The notes below the pieces were generated by a model that saw nothing but the letters and a program-made list of their open reading frames with translations, had not been told where the DNA came from and made no database searches. A program made the translations under genes and the position numbers. From the NCBI GenBank assembly GCA_009869945.1, contig WIXG01000199.1, forward strand, positions 62,001-126,000: DNA of 64,000 nucleotides, read 5' to 3'. This document shows positions 51,492 to 63,931 of this stretch, piece by piece. The stretch's first letter is position 1; each line of letters starts with the position of its first letter. The DNA comes from Mesaphorura yosii. Taxonomy: Eukaryota > Arthropoda > Collembola > Poduromorpha > Tullbergiidae.

Positions 51492-53743
51492 TTCTGCATA
51501 TTTTGACTCTTGCTACTTACTTTATTGATTTGTATGCATTAATTGTTGTTGTGTGTCTCAAAGCATAAGCTGAGTATTTGTACGTTATTTTATTAATAAA
51601 GTTTCGTGCTCGTTTCCATACTCGCAACAATGCCTGACATGACCTCCTTAACATCTTCCGACACAGCTGCGGCAGAAACGATTGCTTTTTTAGTGCGGTT
51701 GTTTTTACGACTGGAAGTCCTACTTTTACATCTACATCCTACAATAACATCACTTAGCCATTGCGGCAATTACGCTATGATGCTTGAAGCACCAATCATA
51801 CAGCATCTTCGCATTTACATTACATGTAACTTGTATGACTTGACTTGGCCATTGCCCACTCTAAAATGCTGGCATTGAATAGGAGACTTGAGGGTCCATT
51901 TCGTGGATCGTGCGAGATCATTTGCAAGTCGTCGAATAAATGCTTTGAATATGGAGCACATGCTTATCTTCATGTAATTAAATGTTTGTAGCTCCTAATC
52001 GAGTCTCAACTGATAGCCGCATTACGAGACTGAGAGGGACGCCACACTACCACGTAGTAACGCATTTCCCATGCAACAGGACAAACGAATCATTGAGCAT
52101 AAGCTGTAAGAGCAGTGCGTGATGTGATGTAAATTAAGCGACACCCGAGGAATGACTTCATTTGACGCGTACAAAAATTATGAGTGGATATTTACAGAAA
52201 TGTTGCATACGCACACCAGTAGGGACTAGGTCCAGGATGTCGAGGATATGCAAAGTCAAGAATCAAGAACCATGCTTCACATCTGCGTGCCATCATGTTT
52301 GTTGACTGTCGATTACGGGAGAGGCAGCTCTGCACTCTCGTCCCAGAAGCATCGGTACTACAGCGAACATTGCATTGCAAAATTTTATGACTTCACTTCT
52401 TGGAAGCCCAGTCATTTTCGCAAGCACCGCACCGTGTGTGAACGAGATAGATAAAAGATTCTCCTTCCAGTTCCTTGAGCTTGAACGTGCCTCAGTGGCT
52501 GTATTTTTATATGTACCTGTTTTGCACCAACGCAACGCTGACTCAATCCTCAACGGATATTGTTTGGAAACTTGACGACTTGTACGCTATAGGCGAGTTC
52601 ATTTTGAAACTTTGCAAAGACATAAGGGATGGCGAGGGAAATGAGGAGTTCATTTCAAAACGACGGAACGGCAAAGTGTAGATCGAGAGGGGAGGAAAGC
52701 AAATGGAAGAGTCTACGGAGAGCTTGCTTGTACCATGTTGGGCTTTTGTGAGTCTGCCTCTAAAGCTGAGAACAGTCCCCAGTTCTGTGCCCGAGTTCGC
52801 ATTAACTCCTGCAGCGGCGTGGTTCACTCTTATCGTCCAGTTTAATCCGCTTGTTAGGTTAAGAATACGTACATCCAACATCTATTTGAAAAAACCCAAG
52901 GGCCTTGTGCCAAAATGGCCTAAAAAGGTATTTGTAAGCTAGCAGTATGCATGTGTGATTGAGGTGCATGATTTTAGAAAACGTTTACCCAAAACCCTGC
53001 TTCGTTAGAACTTTTGAATATAAGATCTTATCTTATAAGATCTTGAATTAACAAATTTTTAGTTAAATATTGTGAAAAATTGAATTTGCATATACTTGTC
53101 TAAACTTGTTCTGCAAAGCTCTGCTCCGCCCGAGAAAAAGAAGGTTGGTCCATTCTCAGCTCTTGTCTAGGCTGCACATATTCAATCAGTAGTCAGATCT
53201 CCTTCAGACAAAAGACTGGCACAACTCGGACGATCTTTCCAAAATCAGTTGGAAATAAGAATGTGTTGGAAGACGTTTGAAAAACTGAACATGATGTAGT
53301 GACACTAATTAGTCTGACACCCTGTGAGAATATTTGTGTTTCATTTGAACGAACAGTGAAACAGTGAAGCCCCATATTAGTAGTGGAACCGTGAACTCGA
53401 AACAATATGTAATATTTGTGCAATAGCGTTAGCATAACTCTGATTCGAAAAGTATTTCTTACCGAAGCGCAGCATCTTCCATACGCTGCTAGCAACTTAT
53501 GGCTTAGAGATATTTACTCTAGATTCTTGGTGCTCCGAATTGTTCAATATTGACGTTGAAATCCAGCTCTTAAGATGTGAAACCAGTGAAGTGAGGCGTT
53601 TGCCATTCGGTGCGTTTTGTGTGAACCTACGACAGCGCCACCAGTTATAAGTTATAACTCTTATTGAACAGTTGTCTATAAATTAGTTGATTGGAAACCA
53701 GAACCAACCCAAAGTTAAGAGTTATTTCGCTCGGTCAAGAAAC
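51492..53743. other. Spacer and probable upstream region of the corepressor gene
   Basis: About 2.25 kb with the phosphatase 3' UTR and the presumed promoter and leader of SMRTER. Several frames of 60-110 codons occur on both strands around 52.3-52.9 kb, including a 79-codon ATG frame at 52703, but none resembles a known protein or has a consistent exon structure. A duplicated ATAAGATCTT motif sits near 53023-53045. Confidence 0.45.
51595..51600 (+). terminator. Candidate polyadenylation signal of the receptor phosphatase
   Basis: AATAAA about 105 bp after the stop codon. Confidence 0.5.
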
Positions 53744-56700
53744 ATGTATTCAAGGGGTGATTCCAATCGCTTTATCGCTTACCAACCGAATGCGGCGGGC
53801 GCAGCCATTCCGACTCCGGCGCCAGGCTTCAGAAATACTGATGAACGTGGACCTACAATAGGGGGGAGGCAGCGGATGTCATTGCTCCATCCGCATCCAC
53901 CACCCCAGTCAATGGATTATGGGATGCAACACGCTGCAATCTCTCGCTCTGACCATCCACAAGGAATGCCGTATGGGTATGACTAATCTTTTCTCTGATA
54001 CTAATTCGTAAAACGAGGCCACCAAGCCTAGGTACTCCTTATACATAACAAGCCCGAAGTCTGGATCTACAATCCAAAGATCGGCCAATTAAGATAATTC
54101 AGTTTGTATTAGTTGAAATAAAATACATGCATGTACGTTTAGCGAGCTACCACCTACCAGTGAAGATTTTCGACAATCTATCGTGTAGGTAAAAATATTT
54201 TTCGTAGGTATGGGCCATTAAAATTTATAAAAAAGGGAGTTCAGATGATATGGACCCATTCGAGAGGAAAGTGGAAAAGAAGGTTACCCCTTTAATACCT
54301 AGAACATTTTCATTTCGGTCTCCAGACGATAGAATGACTCACATTAGCATTCGGTTTCGTTCAATTAGGTAGTTTTCGTTGTAATCCTTATTATTTGTGA
54401 ATTTCAGGGGCGACAGCGGTATGGGACATATGCCAAAGCACATGCATGGTATGGGAGAGGCACCAAATTGCAAGAAATTGAGACTGGGTGATGCCAAAGT
54501 GGATGCACGGTCACCATTGAGAATTGACATCGACAGAACAAGAAGTGTAAGTACTCATTGATTTCCTCTTAACAGACTGGGCCAAAATTTAGTTTCCTCT
54601 CATCTCACGTAGTTTGGATTCCACGACTCTAACGTTCAAGCTTGCTTATGTTTAAGCACCTGGAGACACGTAGTCAAGCCAGACACTCTCAGAAGCAGTT
54701 GGACTTACAACCGTGTGGTAGATCATCCTTCACTACCTTCATAGAATCTAACATTTGGCCCCACAGTTCATTCTTGATTACAGAATATGACTACTCCCAT
54801 TGTTTGTTTGAATGTTTGACAAATTCCAACATCATTTCATTTCATTGGATTGAGACCGACCTCGAAACGCAACGTTTGATTCTTTGATTCTATCCAATAA
54901 CAGCCTTCTAACATTAAACCAAAGTAACACAGAGCTTGTATTGTAAACAGCAAACACCTCAACGTAGAAAACAATCTACATCTACTCCAATCAAGAAACG
55001 AGCAATAAAAATTAAATGATGTGCCAATCCGTACAATTGAATTGAGTCCTTTGTTCTACTCTAACTCTAGCCGAGACCCATTAGCAACATATTAACTGCT
55101 CTCAGTGGCGTCAGGGGGTCCAGTTTTCTTCTATAAATTATTACTGTAGTTAGCCGTAGGCCGCAGTAAAAGAATATCTAACCCATCCAAACCCCAAGCA
55201 CTCAGTTTCTCTTCCTTTTAACGCATTCTCACCTATTTTAGTCCAATTTCAGGTTTTATATTAACCCAAGAAGAGCGAGTAGCGAATAAAGAATTTACTG
55301 CTATCTTATAGGGTCCAGCCTACAACCCGCAGGTGGAAGCCATTAGCCCGACATTACCGTCTGAATCGATGAGAGATGAGTCTCCCTTGAAATCGACAAA
55401 AGAAGAACTTCTACACCACATTGCCCGGGTTGACCGTGAAATTGCTAAAACTGAAAGTCAAATAGCCAAATTGAAAAAGAAAAAGGTTGAGTTGGAAGAA
55501 GCTGCAACTCAGCCAGAGACTACGACTGAGGATACTTCTACAACTGGCGATTCAGTTATACGGTCACTCACCCAGATTTTATACGCAGAGAATAAGGTGA
55601 GCGACTAAATATAAACTCCTTAAAACAACCTTAAGAACCTCTTTCAAAAGTCAGGAATTTTACTGATGTCTATGCATTTTGATAGAAAAAGGCAGTGGAA
55701 GCTCATCGAGTCCTAGACAAACTTGGCCCAAAGAACGACCTGGTAAGAGAAGCAATTTAACAATTATGTTTGCGATTTCTGAGGCCATTGCGCCCTGAAG
55801 ATGTTGTCTACGTTCCTGATTGAAAGAAGAATTTGAAATATTCATGGCCTAATGAGTAAAACATTTTATGAATTCCAGCCTTTGTACAATCAGCCATCGG
55901 ACACAAGTCTGTATCACGAAAACAGACTGAAATATGCAACGTTTAAGTTCAAGCTCATGGATTACTTCAAAGCCCGCCTAAAGGAGAAGGAAAATCGGGA
56001 GCAGTACATGACCAGCTCATATGCAAACTTATCTGCACAATGGACTCGTAAATTGGAAAAGATTGAGAATAATTCAAAGCGACGTGCAAGAGATGGACGA
56101 AATCGGGAAATCTTCGAGAAAATTTTCCCGGAGTTGAGAAAGCAACGTGAAGACAAAGAAAGATTTTCTAGAGCAGGATCTCGTATAAAGTCCGACGCGG
56201 ATTTGGAAGAAATTATGGATGGATTGCATGAACAAGTAAAGCACCATGCGCCTTGGTCCCCTAAAGTCGGCTCTGAATTTTAGTGCCCCAACGGCTCTAA
56301 CCCCTAGTATTTTGGAACTTTTCAGGAAATGGAGGATAAGAAAATGCGAAGTTATGCTGTGATACCTCCCATTTTGTTGGATGAGCGAGCAAGGAAACGA
56401 CGTTTCTATAATAGAAATGGGCTGATGGAAGACCCAATGCAAGAGTACAAGGACAAACAGGTGCACAATATTTGGACTGACCAAGAGAAGGAAATTTTCA
56501 AGGTTAGTACGGCGCAATGTCTGATATAGATCGGTCGAAGGAGGCCAGTGGCCGGCCTTAAAATTACCATTCTACTTGTATTTTCAGGAAAAGTACCTAC
56601 AACATCCGAAAAACTTTGGTGTCATCAAATCTTTCTTGGAGAGAAAGAATGTTGCAGACTGCGTCCAGTACTACTATTTGAGCAAGAAAGCGAAGAATTA

Positions 56701-59700
56701 TCGTCAACTTCTGAGGAAGAATAGAAACAGAACGCGATCCTCCAGAAACCAGACGCAGACGACTTCAACTAGTGCGATCCAGCAACCCGTTGGAGTGACA
56801 CTCCCAGTCGTGAAACATGAACAAAACGGGGTGACCACTCGGCAGCAAAAGGAGCAAAAGGCTGATCAGCAAGTACTTGGATCTTCATCGTCTATTCCAT
56901 CCATTCCTGCGATTGTTCAATCTGAAACTTCAGTATTAGATAATTTAGCCAGCACCTCTTGTGCTTCTGGTACTGACAATATAACTAGCAATGCGCGTCA
57001 AAATTCGGCGCCTCATGGGTAAGTCATCACAGGCGTTGGAAAGTGTGCAATTATTTCAAGCTGAATTTGTTCTTTACGAAGTGAATACACTGGGACAACG
57101 AAGAAAAAGCGAAAGGAAGATGCTAACGACATGAATCAGTTTGACACATCCGACGAGGAGAATTTGGGCCCGAACAGTAAGGAACTATGTGACATTATTT
57201 CGTGTCGTTCATTCATGGTTCTGTTGCTAAAGTGTGACTCAATTGAACTAGCTGAGAAAGATGGGCCACACAACTGTGTTGTGTGCAAAACAAGAATGGA
57301 ATCTTTCATGCACTCAAGACCCATAGTAAGGTCACAAGCACATCAATATGGTATTGCAGAGGAAGACATCAATCTGGGGGATAGAGTTTGTGCGTCTTGC
57401 AGATGCAAAGCAGTCCGACGTCGATATAAACCCAACCAGTGCCCTATACCGACGTGTCCTTCGAGACGTAAAAGAAACCGCCTTCGACCTTTTCCATCCA
57501 AGTGGTCTGAGCTTCAAAAAGAGACGAAGGAAGCGATTTGCGCCAAGTATCGTAAGTGAATTTTTTTACATTCTATTCCAATTTAGTCAAAAAGCAAATA
57601 TTCGCTTTATGTATTACCTCACATTCATAAACAGTCGCCGTCTAATGTCCCACGATCAATTTTGTGAAATGTTTACAGAAATTCCACCGAACGTAACAAA
57701 ATGCTGCACTGCTTGCTTCAATCGTATTAGTCGGCGCCTCAGCCCGAATGCCAGCTTGGACACTCCAGATGACCCTGGCTCAGATACCACTCGATGGACA
57801 GAGGAGGAAACTGAGGCCATGAAGAAGGCACTCGTGGAGGTAGAATCTATTTCCCATACTTATCACAAGTCCTCATGGCTCTCACATAAAGAGATTGTGT
57901 TTAAATAATAGGTTGGAACTGACTGGAGACAACTATCTGAGAAAATTGGAACTAAATCGGATTTGCAATGCAGAAACTTTTATTTCAACTTTAGAAAGTT
58001 GATGGCGTTAGATCTACTGGTGCAGGAATACCGAAAGGCAAGCTTTTAAGCGATTTTGAGTATCCTTCGTATCCATTTCAATTTTACTACCAAACTAAGC
58101 TCTGCCTACATTCTCTGCATTGTAGAAGGGTGGTGGTGGTCCTCCAATGCTGACCGACGAAGAAGAATCTGGATCAACCACTTCCAGCTGTGATGAAATA
58201 ATAAATCTGGCCCAGGAACACACCCGAAATCTGATGGATAAGAAAGATGACTATGACTCTTCTGCAACTGTAAGTGACCTCACCCTTAATTCAGTTTCAG
58301 CAATATTTGAAACGAAAGCAACGTATCACACGTCTACCACCAATACACGTATGTCCAAGCCATTGAAAGCAATTTGCTTCGTAGGTGAGTGCTGAGGAAG
58401 GAGGTGCCCAGGAGTTCGAGAAGCCTGTGAGCATGGATGGAATGAGGACGATGTCAAATAATCCCGAACCTCATATTCAACTGACACTGGGGCCTGGAGA
58501 AGGGCAACATCAACCACACATCAGCACACCATCACATGCTACCCGGATTGTGGTTCAGACGCAGTCAACGGCGCCTCTGCCAGTTGCGTCAGGCTTCCAT
58601 TCAGTCCCTCATACTATATCGTATCATCCAACAGTATCTTCTGCCGCTATGACAAATTTGACATCAGCATCAAGAAGCTCAGCCCAACCAAGTTTTAACA
58701 CTCAGCCTATGAAGAGCAGCTCGATCTCGCAGATTCCTGGTGCAGGTAATGTCATCTTTTCCAAGAACTTCTTATAACGTGATAAAACAAGCATGACCAA
58801 AACCTTCGAACTTCGATCGATTCCGTTAGAAGGTTATGGAATCCTTTAAATAGAATAGTTAAACCTAAGCGGTCGTAGGTTCACATTTAAACCCAACTTT
58901 CAGCACGAATTGTGTCTACATATGACTGGTATAATTCTATTCGCAGCTGTCAGATACTCCAGCCCAGACACGATGGAGTCACACGAACCCATGACTGTGA
59001 AGGACTTGATGTTGGCAACTATTGAGAAGCAATTACGCAGGAACCCGGTGCCCAGCAATTCTTCACTGCCGGCTCCAGGCCAGGTACTTATCAGTAAACT
59101 GACTTGTGACCGGGGATAAGTTAAGCGCTTTTGGGATCAAATATATGGTTGCATGTTTCTCTTCAATGTGCTCTGACCAAACTTAATTGTAACTTCCCTG
59201 CTGCAGGTGCCGTACCCTCCGCAAAGTCTATCGCCCACCATAACTTCGATTTTGAAAAGTCAAGACAGGAGCCATATGAGCTCCGCCCATGGTAACATTG
59301 GACCACCACAACAACACCCACCGGCAGTGCCACGCAGTTTCACGCCTTTGTCAGCTGGCCACCAACCTGGTTATCCTCCACATTTTCACACACAATCACT
59401 CTACTATGCTCCCAAGATAGAAATGCGGCCAAGTCAGCCGCATATTCGAGAACCGATTATCACGGGCCCGGTAATGCACATCAACCAAAAGGACGAGTAT
59501 GAGACATTGGATCTAAGCATGAAAAAGCGCGACACTTCGCCTCAAATCGTGCAACACAGACCGCCTTCCAACGGTCCCCCGCCAGCGCATCAGCATGTCG
59601 ACATGAGCAAGCAGGAGGTTTATGGCAAATACCCTCAGAACATGCGTGGTCGTTCTTCACAATCACAACTGCTGGCACTGACGAAGCCTTCAAAAGTACC

Positions 59701-62682
59701 ACCGCCTCCTCCGCTTCTCACAAAATCTGCAGGTGGCCCTCCACTAAAGGATGGCTCAATTACACATGGAACTCCAATTCATATGGTATGCCGGATCAAG
59801 TTCTCCTTTCAAACATTTGAGTGGGCCAATTGTTATCACCTGTTATGCCTGTTTAATTTAGGGCATGCCAAAATACGAAGGACTTCTACGACCAATGAAG
59901 GAAGGGTCGATAACACATGGAACACCGCTAGACAAAATAAGAGGAAAAGAGGTGCCGATTCACGCAATGACCTACGATCGCTCAGGACCAGGACCCACTG
60001 GAATTCCGAGTGAATACTACAAGCGACCACCGGCTTCAATGTATTATCCTCCAGGTTTGTGGTTTCACCCAAAGGCTTATGAATCGGTTCTCATTAAGGA
60101 CCTGAGTTTAATTTTACTCCGCTCTGCTTCAGGTCCTCAGCAAGGTCAACAGTACATGCCTCGGCCAACTTCAAATCAGAGACCTGTGTCTCCAAGCCAA
60201 AATAAGAACACCATGTATTCGACTGACCAGCACAACACATCTCGTCAAATTATAATGAATGACTACTACACGTCACAACAAATGCAGCAACCTTCGCCGT
60301 CACAGTCTCATCTTCCACAGCATCCCGGTACTCTTGGGCAGCCAAGAATTGAATCTCTGAAACGCGGACCTCCTCCAGGACCGAATATTTATTTGGCGCC
60401 TCAAATGCATGAAAGTATGTACCGTCAAGTAGCTCCGCCAACTCAACATGTGCAGCAGAGGCAAGGAGTGATCCATAGAACCAATAGTCAACGTAAGTTG
60501 CCAGTTACTCCATGCACAAGCTTTATTCAAGTTCCAAGTCTTCAAGTTAAATTGTGAATTCAGATACTGGAAGGTTTCAACCGAACGACGCGTTTACTTC
60601 ATTGGTGGATATAGCCGCAGCGCAGCCAAGTCTACCTGTGCCGAAAGAGGAGCCCAAACAACAACAACAACAACGAGTTGGGCTGCCCAGAGGTGAGTGG
60701 ACTTCGACAAAATATTTATTGATTACGCGCTGAGGCCATAAAATTGGTCAACATGATTTAATTCTTCCAGTCGATATGGTGAGGGAGGGATTGGGAAAAA
60801 CTATGACTGAGATTGAGCGAACCAGGGTGACTTCTGCACAAATTCCATCGTCGTACAGACTGCAGCCACTTCCTTTGAATCACGTCATCAGCGAGTCTTT
60901 AAGGTAACTTGGTCGAATATTTATACAGCCGACTTGACCGTATCTCCAAGAGCATAGTTTCTAAATATGTGTGCTCATTATTAAGGAATCGGAGGGAGGC
61001 TGAGCCAAGTCGTTTTAGCAAAGAACAACCGGACACCACTCTGACGGCAGCATCACTTATTGATGCCATCATTACACATCAGATAAATCAGCCGTCTCCA
61101 CATGATAGACAGTCACCAGCACCAACTTCGCGTACTGGAGATAGGCTCTTTGCATCGTTTCAACGATCTGTTAATCCACCCATCTCCTCAATGAGTGAGC
61201 AAGCAGGCCAAGGACACCCAGTTGTTTCTGCATCTAATTTGCGAGAAAGCGAGTCCAGAGTGGTGATTACAACCCCACAAGGTTAGTTTTTGTTCATGTC
61301 TGTTTTAGTCTCCTTAGTTGCAATTTAGTGGATTTATTTTATTGTATTTTCTTTTATTGATGGCACGCTTTAAGTTTATAGCTTAGCATGCAATTAGTTG
61401 AGCAAGAGTTAGTATGATTTCCACGTTATCAAGAAGACGTTTAGACATTATATGCCCATGATTAATTCTGCTAATTTTTTATTCTTTTGGGTTATCGTCC
61501 AATTCTATTTTTTAAGAAATTAAGTTTCAAGTAGCAATTGTTTTTGAATTATGTGGCAAGTTTGCACGACCTGCACGGCTGCTGATTTTAACTTTAACGA
61601 AAGACTAAATGTTGTACTTGCATTGATGAAGTGGGAAGTATTTTGGCCCCAGGTATTATGCGTATATCGTAGGTTTTATAAAATTCAGGTCATTCAGGTG
61701 GCACATGGGGTGATCATATTGACTTAATTATCTCGAAAGATTACGCACCCATGCAAGGACCTTCGCCTGGAACGTCTGCGGCGCACGGCGCAGGAAGAGC
61801 ATCGCCCAAAAAACAAGACGAAAATGTTCCATGGAATAAAAGCTGGAAATTAAGGAAAGCTCTCCAGCATGAGCAAGAAAAGCAGCAATCACACAACCAC
61901 CCCGACGAAAGACACATCACTCGCGTGGTGCAAATGGAGCAGCAACCCAAAAGGAGTTCTCCTGGGTTCCCGAAAGAAATTCCGAACATGTAAGGAAACT
62001 CTGAGACTACAAAAAATGTGTGCTAATTTTAGTAATTTTTACTGTATGCCTAATTTTGCATCTTATTTATTTAAATACATAAAAATACTGCACGAAATGG
62101 CGACCCCCAGCAAACAAGACCATTCAATTAATAAAAATTATGTCTCCTTCCTTATTTAAGCAGAATGGATCATACTTTTAGGAACCAAGAAAGTTCTGCA
62201 AGTGCCGACATTCCGGCTGCTGTCAGTCCCGCGGAATCATTTCACCGGAAAAGTGGATCAAAGGAGGGAATCTCCGCATTGGACTACGTGAAGAATCGCA
62301 TTGTGGAGGTCATGCGTACTGAGAACAACGAGAAAGGGTTGGAGACTGATCCTGGAGGTCCGGAATCAAGTCAACAAGGGCCACCACCTGGCCCTCACAA
62401 GGGTTTCGTTATAGGACAGCGTGAATTTCATGGAGAAAGCATGCGGCCGATGAATGCAGATGTAAGTGACAGTACTTTGGTTGAGTACTTTCGACCGCAG
62501 CTTTAACTCTGTCGATCCTCCTTGGTAATGACTCGTGTGAATTTTGTAAGGCGCAGATGGATGACCGTGCGGACAGTCCTGTCCCGATGGTGATTGACGA
62601 GTCGGTGTCCAACGTGAAGGCTAGGAAGGAAACCGCTGAACAGAAGCCAACGTATGAGCCACTCACTGATGAAGACGACTGA
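53744..62682 (+). CDS. Smr: Nuclear receptor corepressor, SMRTER/NCoR/SMRT family
   Basis: Nuclear scaffold linking nuclear receptors and other repressors to HDAC3 (known for NCoR/SMRT). 23 exons: 53744-53976, 54408-54546, 55312-55596, 55686-55742, 55879-56235, 56326-56502, 56588-57018, 57082-57176, 57252-57551, 57679-57839, 57912-58037, 58126-58269, 58385-58745, 58947-59083, 59207-59785, 59862-60054, 60133-60492, 60564-60692, 60771-60903, 60986-61281, 61689-61989, 62164-62461, 62551-62682; in frame, 1807 residues. Visible: coiled coil with ARVDREIAKTESQIAKLKKK; LGPKNDLPLYNQPSD; DAD/SANT1 (LMEDPMQEYKDKQ, HPKNFGVIKSFLERK, about 390-452); a Cys-rich block (about 595-725); SANT2 (about 730-785); two SITHGTP repeats (about 1184, 1204); CoRNR-type motifs LIDAII (61056) and HIDLII (61715); C-terminus EPLTDEDD. 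An in-frame stop precedes ATG 53744. Ambiguous sites: donor 53970/53976, acceptors before 62164/62182 and 62551/62557. Confidence 0.95.
58038..58125 (+). other. GC-AG intron in the corepressor gene
   Basis: The SANT2 exon ends AAG|GCAAGC and the next exon begins after TTGTAG. No GT donor near this point keeps the frame, and phase 0 is preserved on both sides. GCAAG is the standard form of the rare GC donor class. Confidence 0.8.
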
Positions 62683-62868
62683 TGTGTGAACTTGAACTTG
62701 GAATCCAACCAAATATATATTTCCTCCGTTATATATAGTTGTAATTCTAAGGGATGGATTATTGTTTTAACCAACTTGTGCTTGGTTTAAGAGAACGATG
62801 ACAGTGTTTGCATATATGAAAAGTGTTACTGTTTTTTCTTGGTTCTAAACATGATGACTTAGATGTTT

Positions 62869-62874
62869 AATAAA
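62869..62874 (+). terminator. Candidate polyadenylation signal of the corepressor
   Basis: AATAAA about 190 bp after the corepressor stop codon. Confidence 0.5.
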
Positions 62875-62984
62875 TAATACAGATGTTAGTTGGTTGTTGG
62901 TTTCCCGAGATGAACATTATTTACACTTACTGTGCTAGCCGGGGCAGAGTGCACGGGACCCCTCGCTCATATATGCACAGAACA

Positions 62985-63067
62985 ATGTCTTCCTTAGAAC
63001 TGTTTGCAAGCGAAGTACGGAGTACGTTTGAGGAGATATACCAAGCAAATGGGTTGAAATACGAAAG
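62985..63067 (+). CDS. Possible small first exon, unrecognised
   Basis: An ATG in good context (ACAATG) opens 27 codons reading MSSLELFASEVRSTFEEIYQ... and ends at a plausible donor, GAAAG|GTAACC. The amphipathic, acidic sequence looks protein-like, but I found no convincing next exon: the acceptor after TTTGCAG at 63223 leads to a stop after eight codons. It could be an upstream ORF of S6K or part of an unrecognised gene. Confidence 0.2.
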
Positions 63068-63744
63068 GTAACCAAAGATTCACCGGAAAATTTCACTGAC
63101 AACCAGAGCCTTTTCTTCGAGCGCCAGAATGCGGGTTTTCTACCGTTGATAGTTGGAAACGGAGAAATCGGATCGGAGTACGCAATAGTGTCGGTCGTCG
63201 TCGCATGACTCACCGTTTGCAGGAAGTGCACGACCGAGGGTTTGTAAAACTATACACCAGTAGCGCGAGTTTCGATGCTGGGCAATGGCAACTAACTTTC
63301 CCCGTGTAATAAGGACAATTCTACGATTACTTCGGTTACTGGCTACTTCTGGGCCAATAGTGACAGAATCTGAGAAATTGCTAGAACCTTTCATGGCACC
63401 CTGTAGTTCCGAGCTAGCTCCAAAGTTTTCCAAGGCTCTAAAACGAAGTTGTTGGAACAAAGTAATAAGAGCATGAGGGCATGGCTCTCACAGTGTGGGT
63501 GGATTGTGTACTATGAGCGACCAATTTTGAAAACGTTGGTTCTCCCATACATGGCTGGAAATGTGCGTATTATTTTTATACCAGAGAGAGGTTACGTTAT
63601 ATAATTTAGTGTCTGGTCTCTCATATTTAATACTTTCTAATTATAATTGTACGGGACAAATGAGTACGAAACAAGTGGAATTGCGTATATTAAATTAAGT
63701 GACAAAATTTAAAACTTTTAAAATTCAAACTTTCATTCTGCAAC

Positions 63745-63931
63745 ATGGCCACAGCAGGCGTATTTGATATCGAGTTGCATGATACGGAAGGAGAACCAGG
63801 CGAAGAAACTGTCGCAGTCGAACTCGTAAGTTGACTACACTTACCAGCATCTTAGGAATCAGCACAGAATTTGGTTTTGTTCATCAGGGTCTTCATGTTG
63901 CCGATGGACGGGACAGCCAAGAACTTATGAG
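63745..63931 (+). CDS. S6k: Ribosomal protein S6 kinase (p70 S6K), 5' exons only, cut by window end
   Basis: First two exons of a kinase that acts downstream of TORC1 to promote translation and growth (known for S6K). Exons: 63745-63825 (27 codons, phase 0) and 63888-63931, which ends at a good donor (AG|GTAAGT). The N-terminus reads MATAGVFDIELHDTEGEPGE: FDIEL fits the TOR-signalling (TOS) motif, consensus F-D/E-x-D/E-L/I, at residues 7-11, and FDxELHD is how I recall fly S6K near its start. The acidic stretch after it also fits. The kinase domain lies beyond the window, so the assignment rests on this short N-terminal match. Confidence 0.75.

Larger units (their letters stand above)
62683..63744. 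other. Corepressor 3' UTR and S6 kinase upstream region
   Basis: Contains the corepressor polyadenylation signal at 62869-62874 and then about 0.87 kb before the S6K start. Two small ATG frames (62985 and 63285) lie here; either could be part of an S6K leader, a small gene, or chance. Confidence 0.5.

Noticed and set aside
51914-51923. GAGATCATTT, resembling the bantam miRNA seed region
   Set aside because: The first base and the bases after the seed differ, and no precursor hairpin is evident.
52543-52881. 112-codon minus-strand frame in the spacer before the corepressor gene
   Set aside because: No recognised domain, no supporting splice structure, and overlapping open frames on the other strand are equally long.
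63285-63476. 63-codon ATG frame (MATNFPRVIRTILRLLRLL) upstream of S6K
   Set aside because: Looks like a possible mitochondrial presequence, but no mature domain follows before the stop, and the reverse strand is open over the same DNA.
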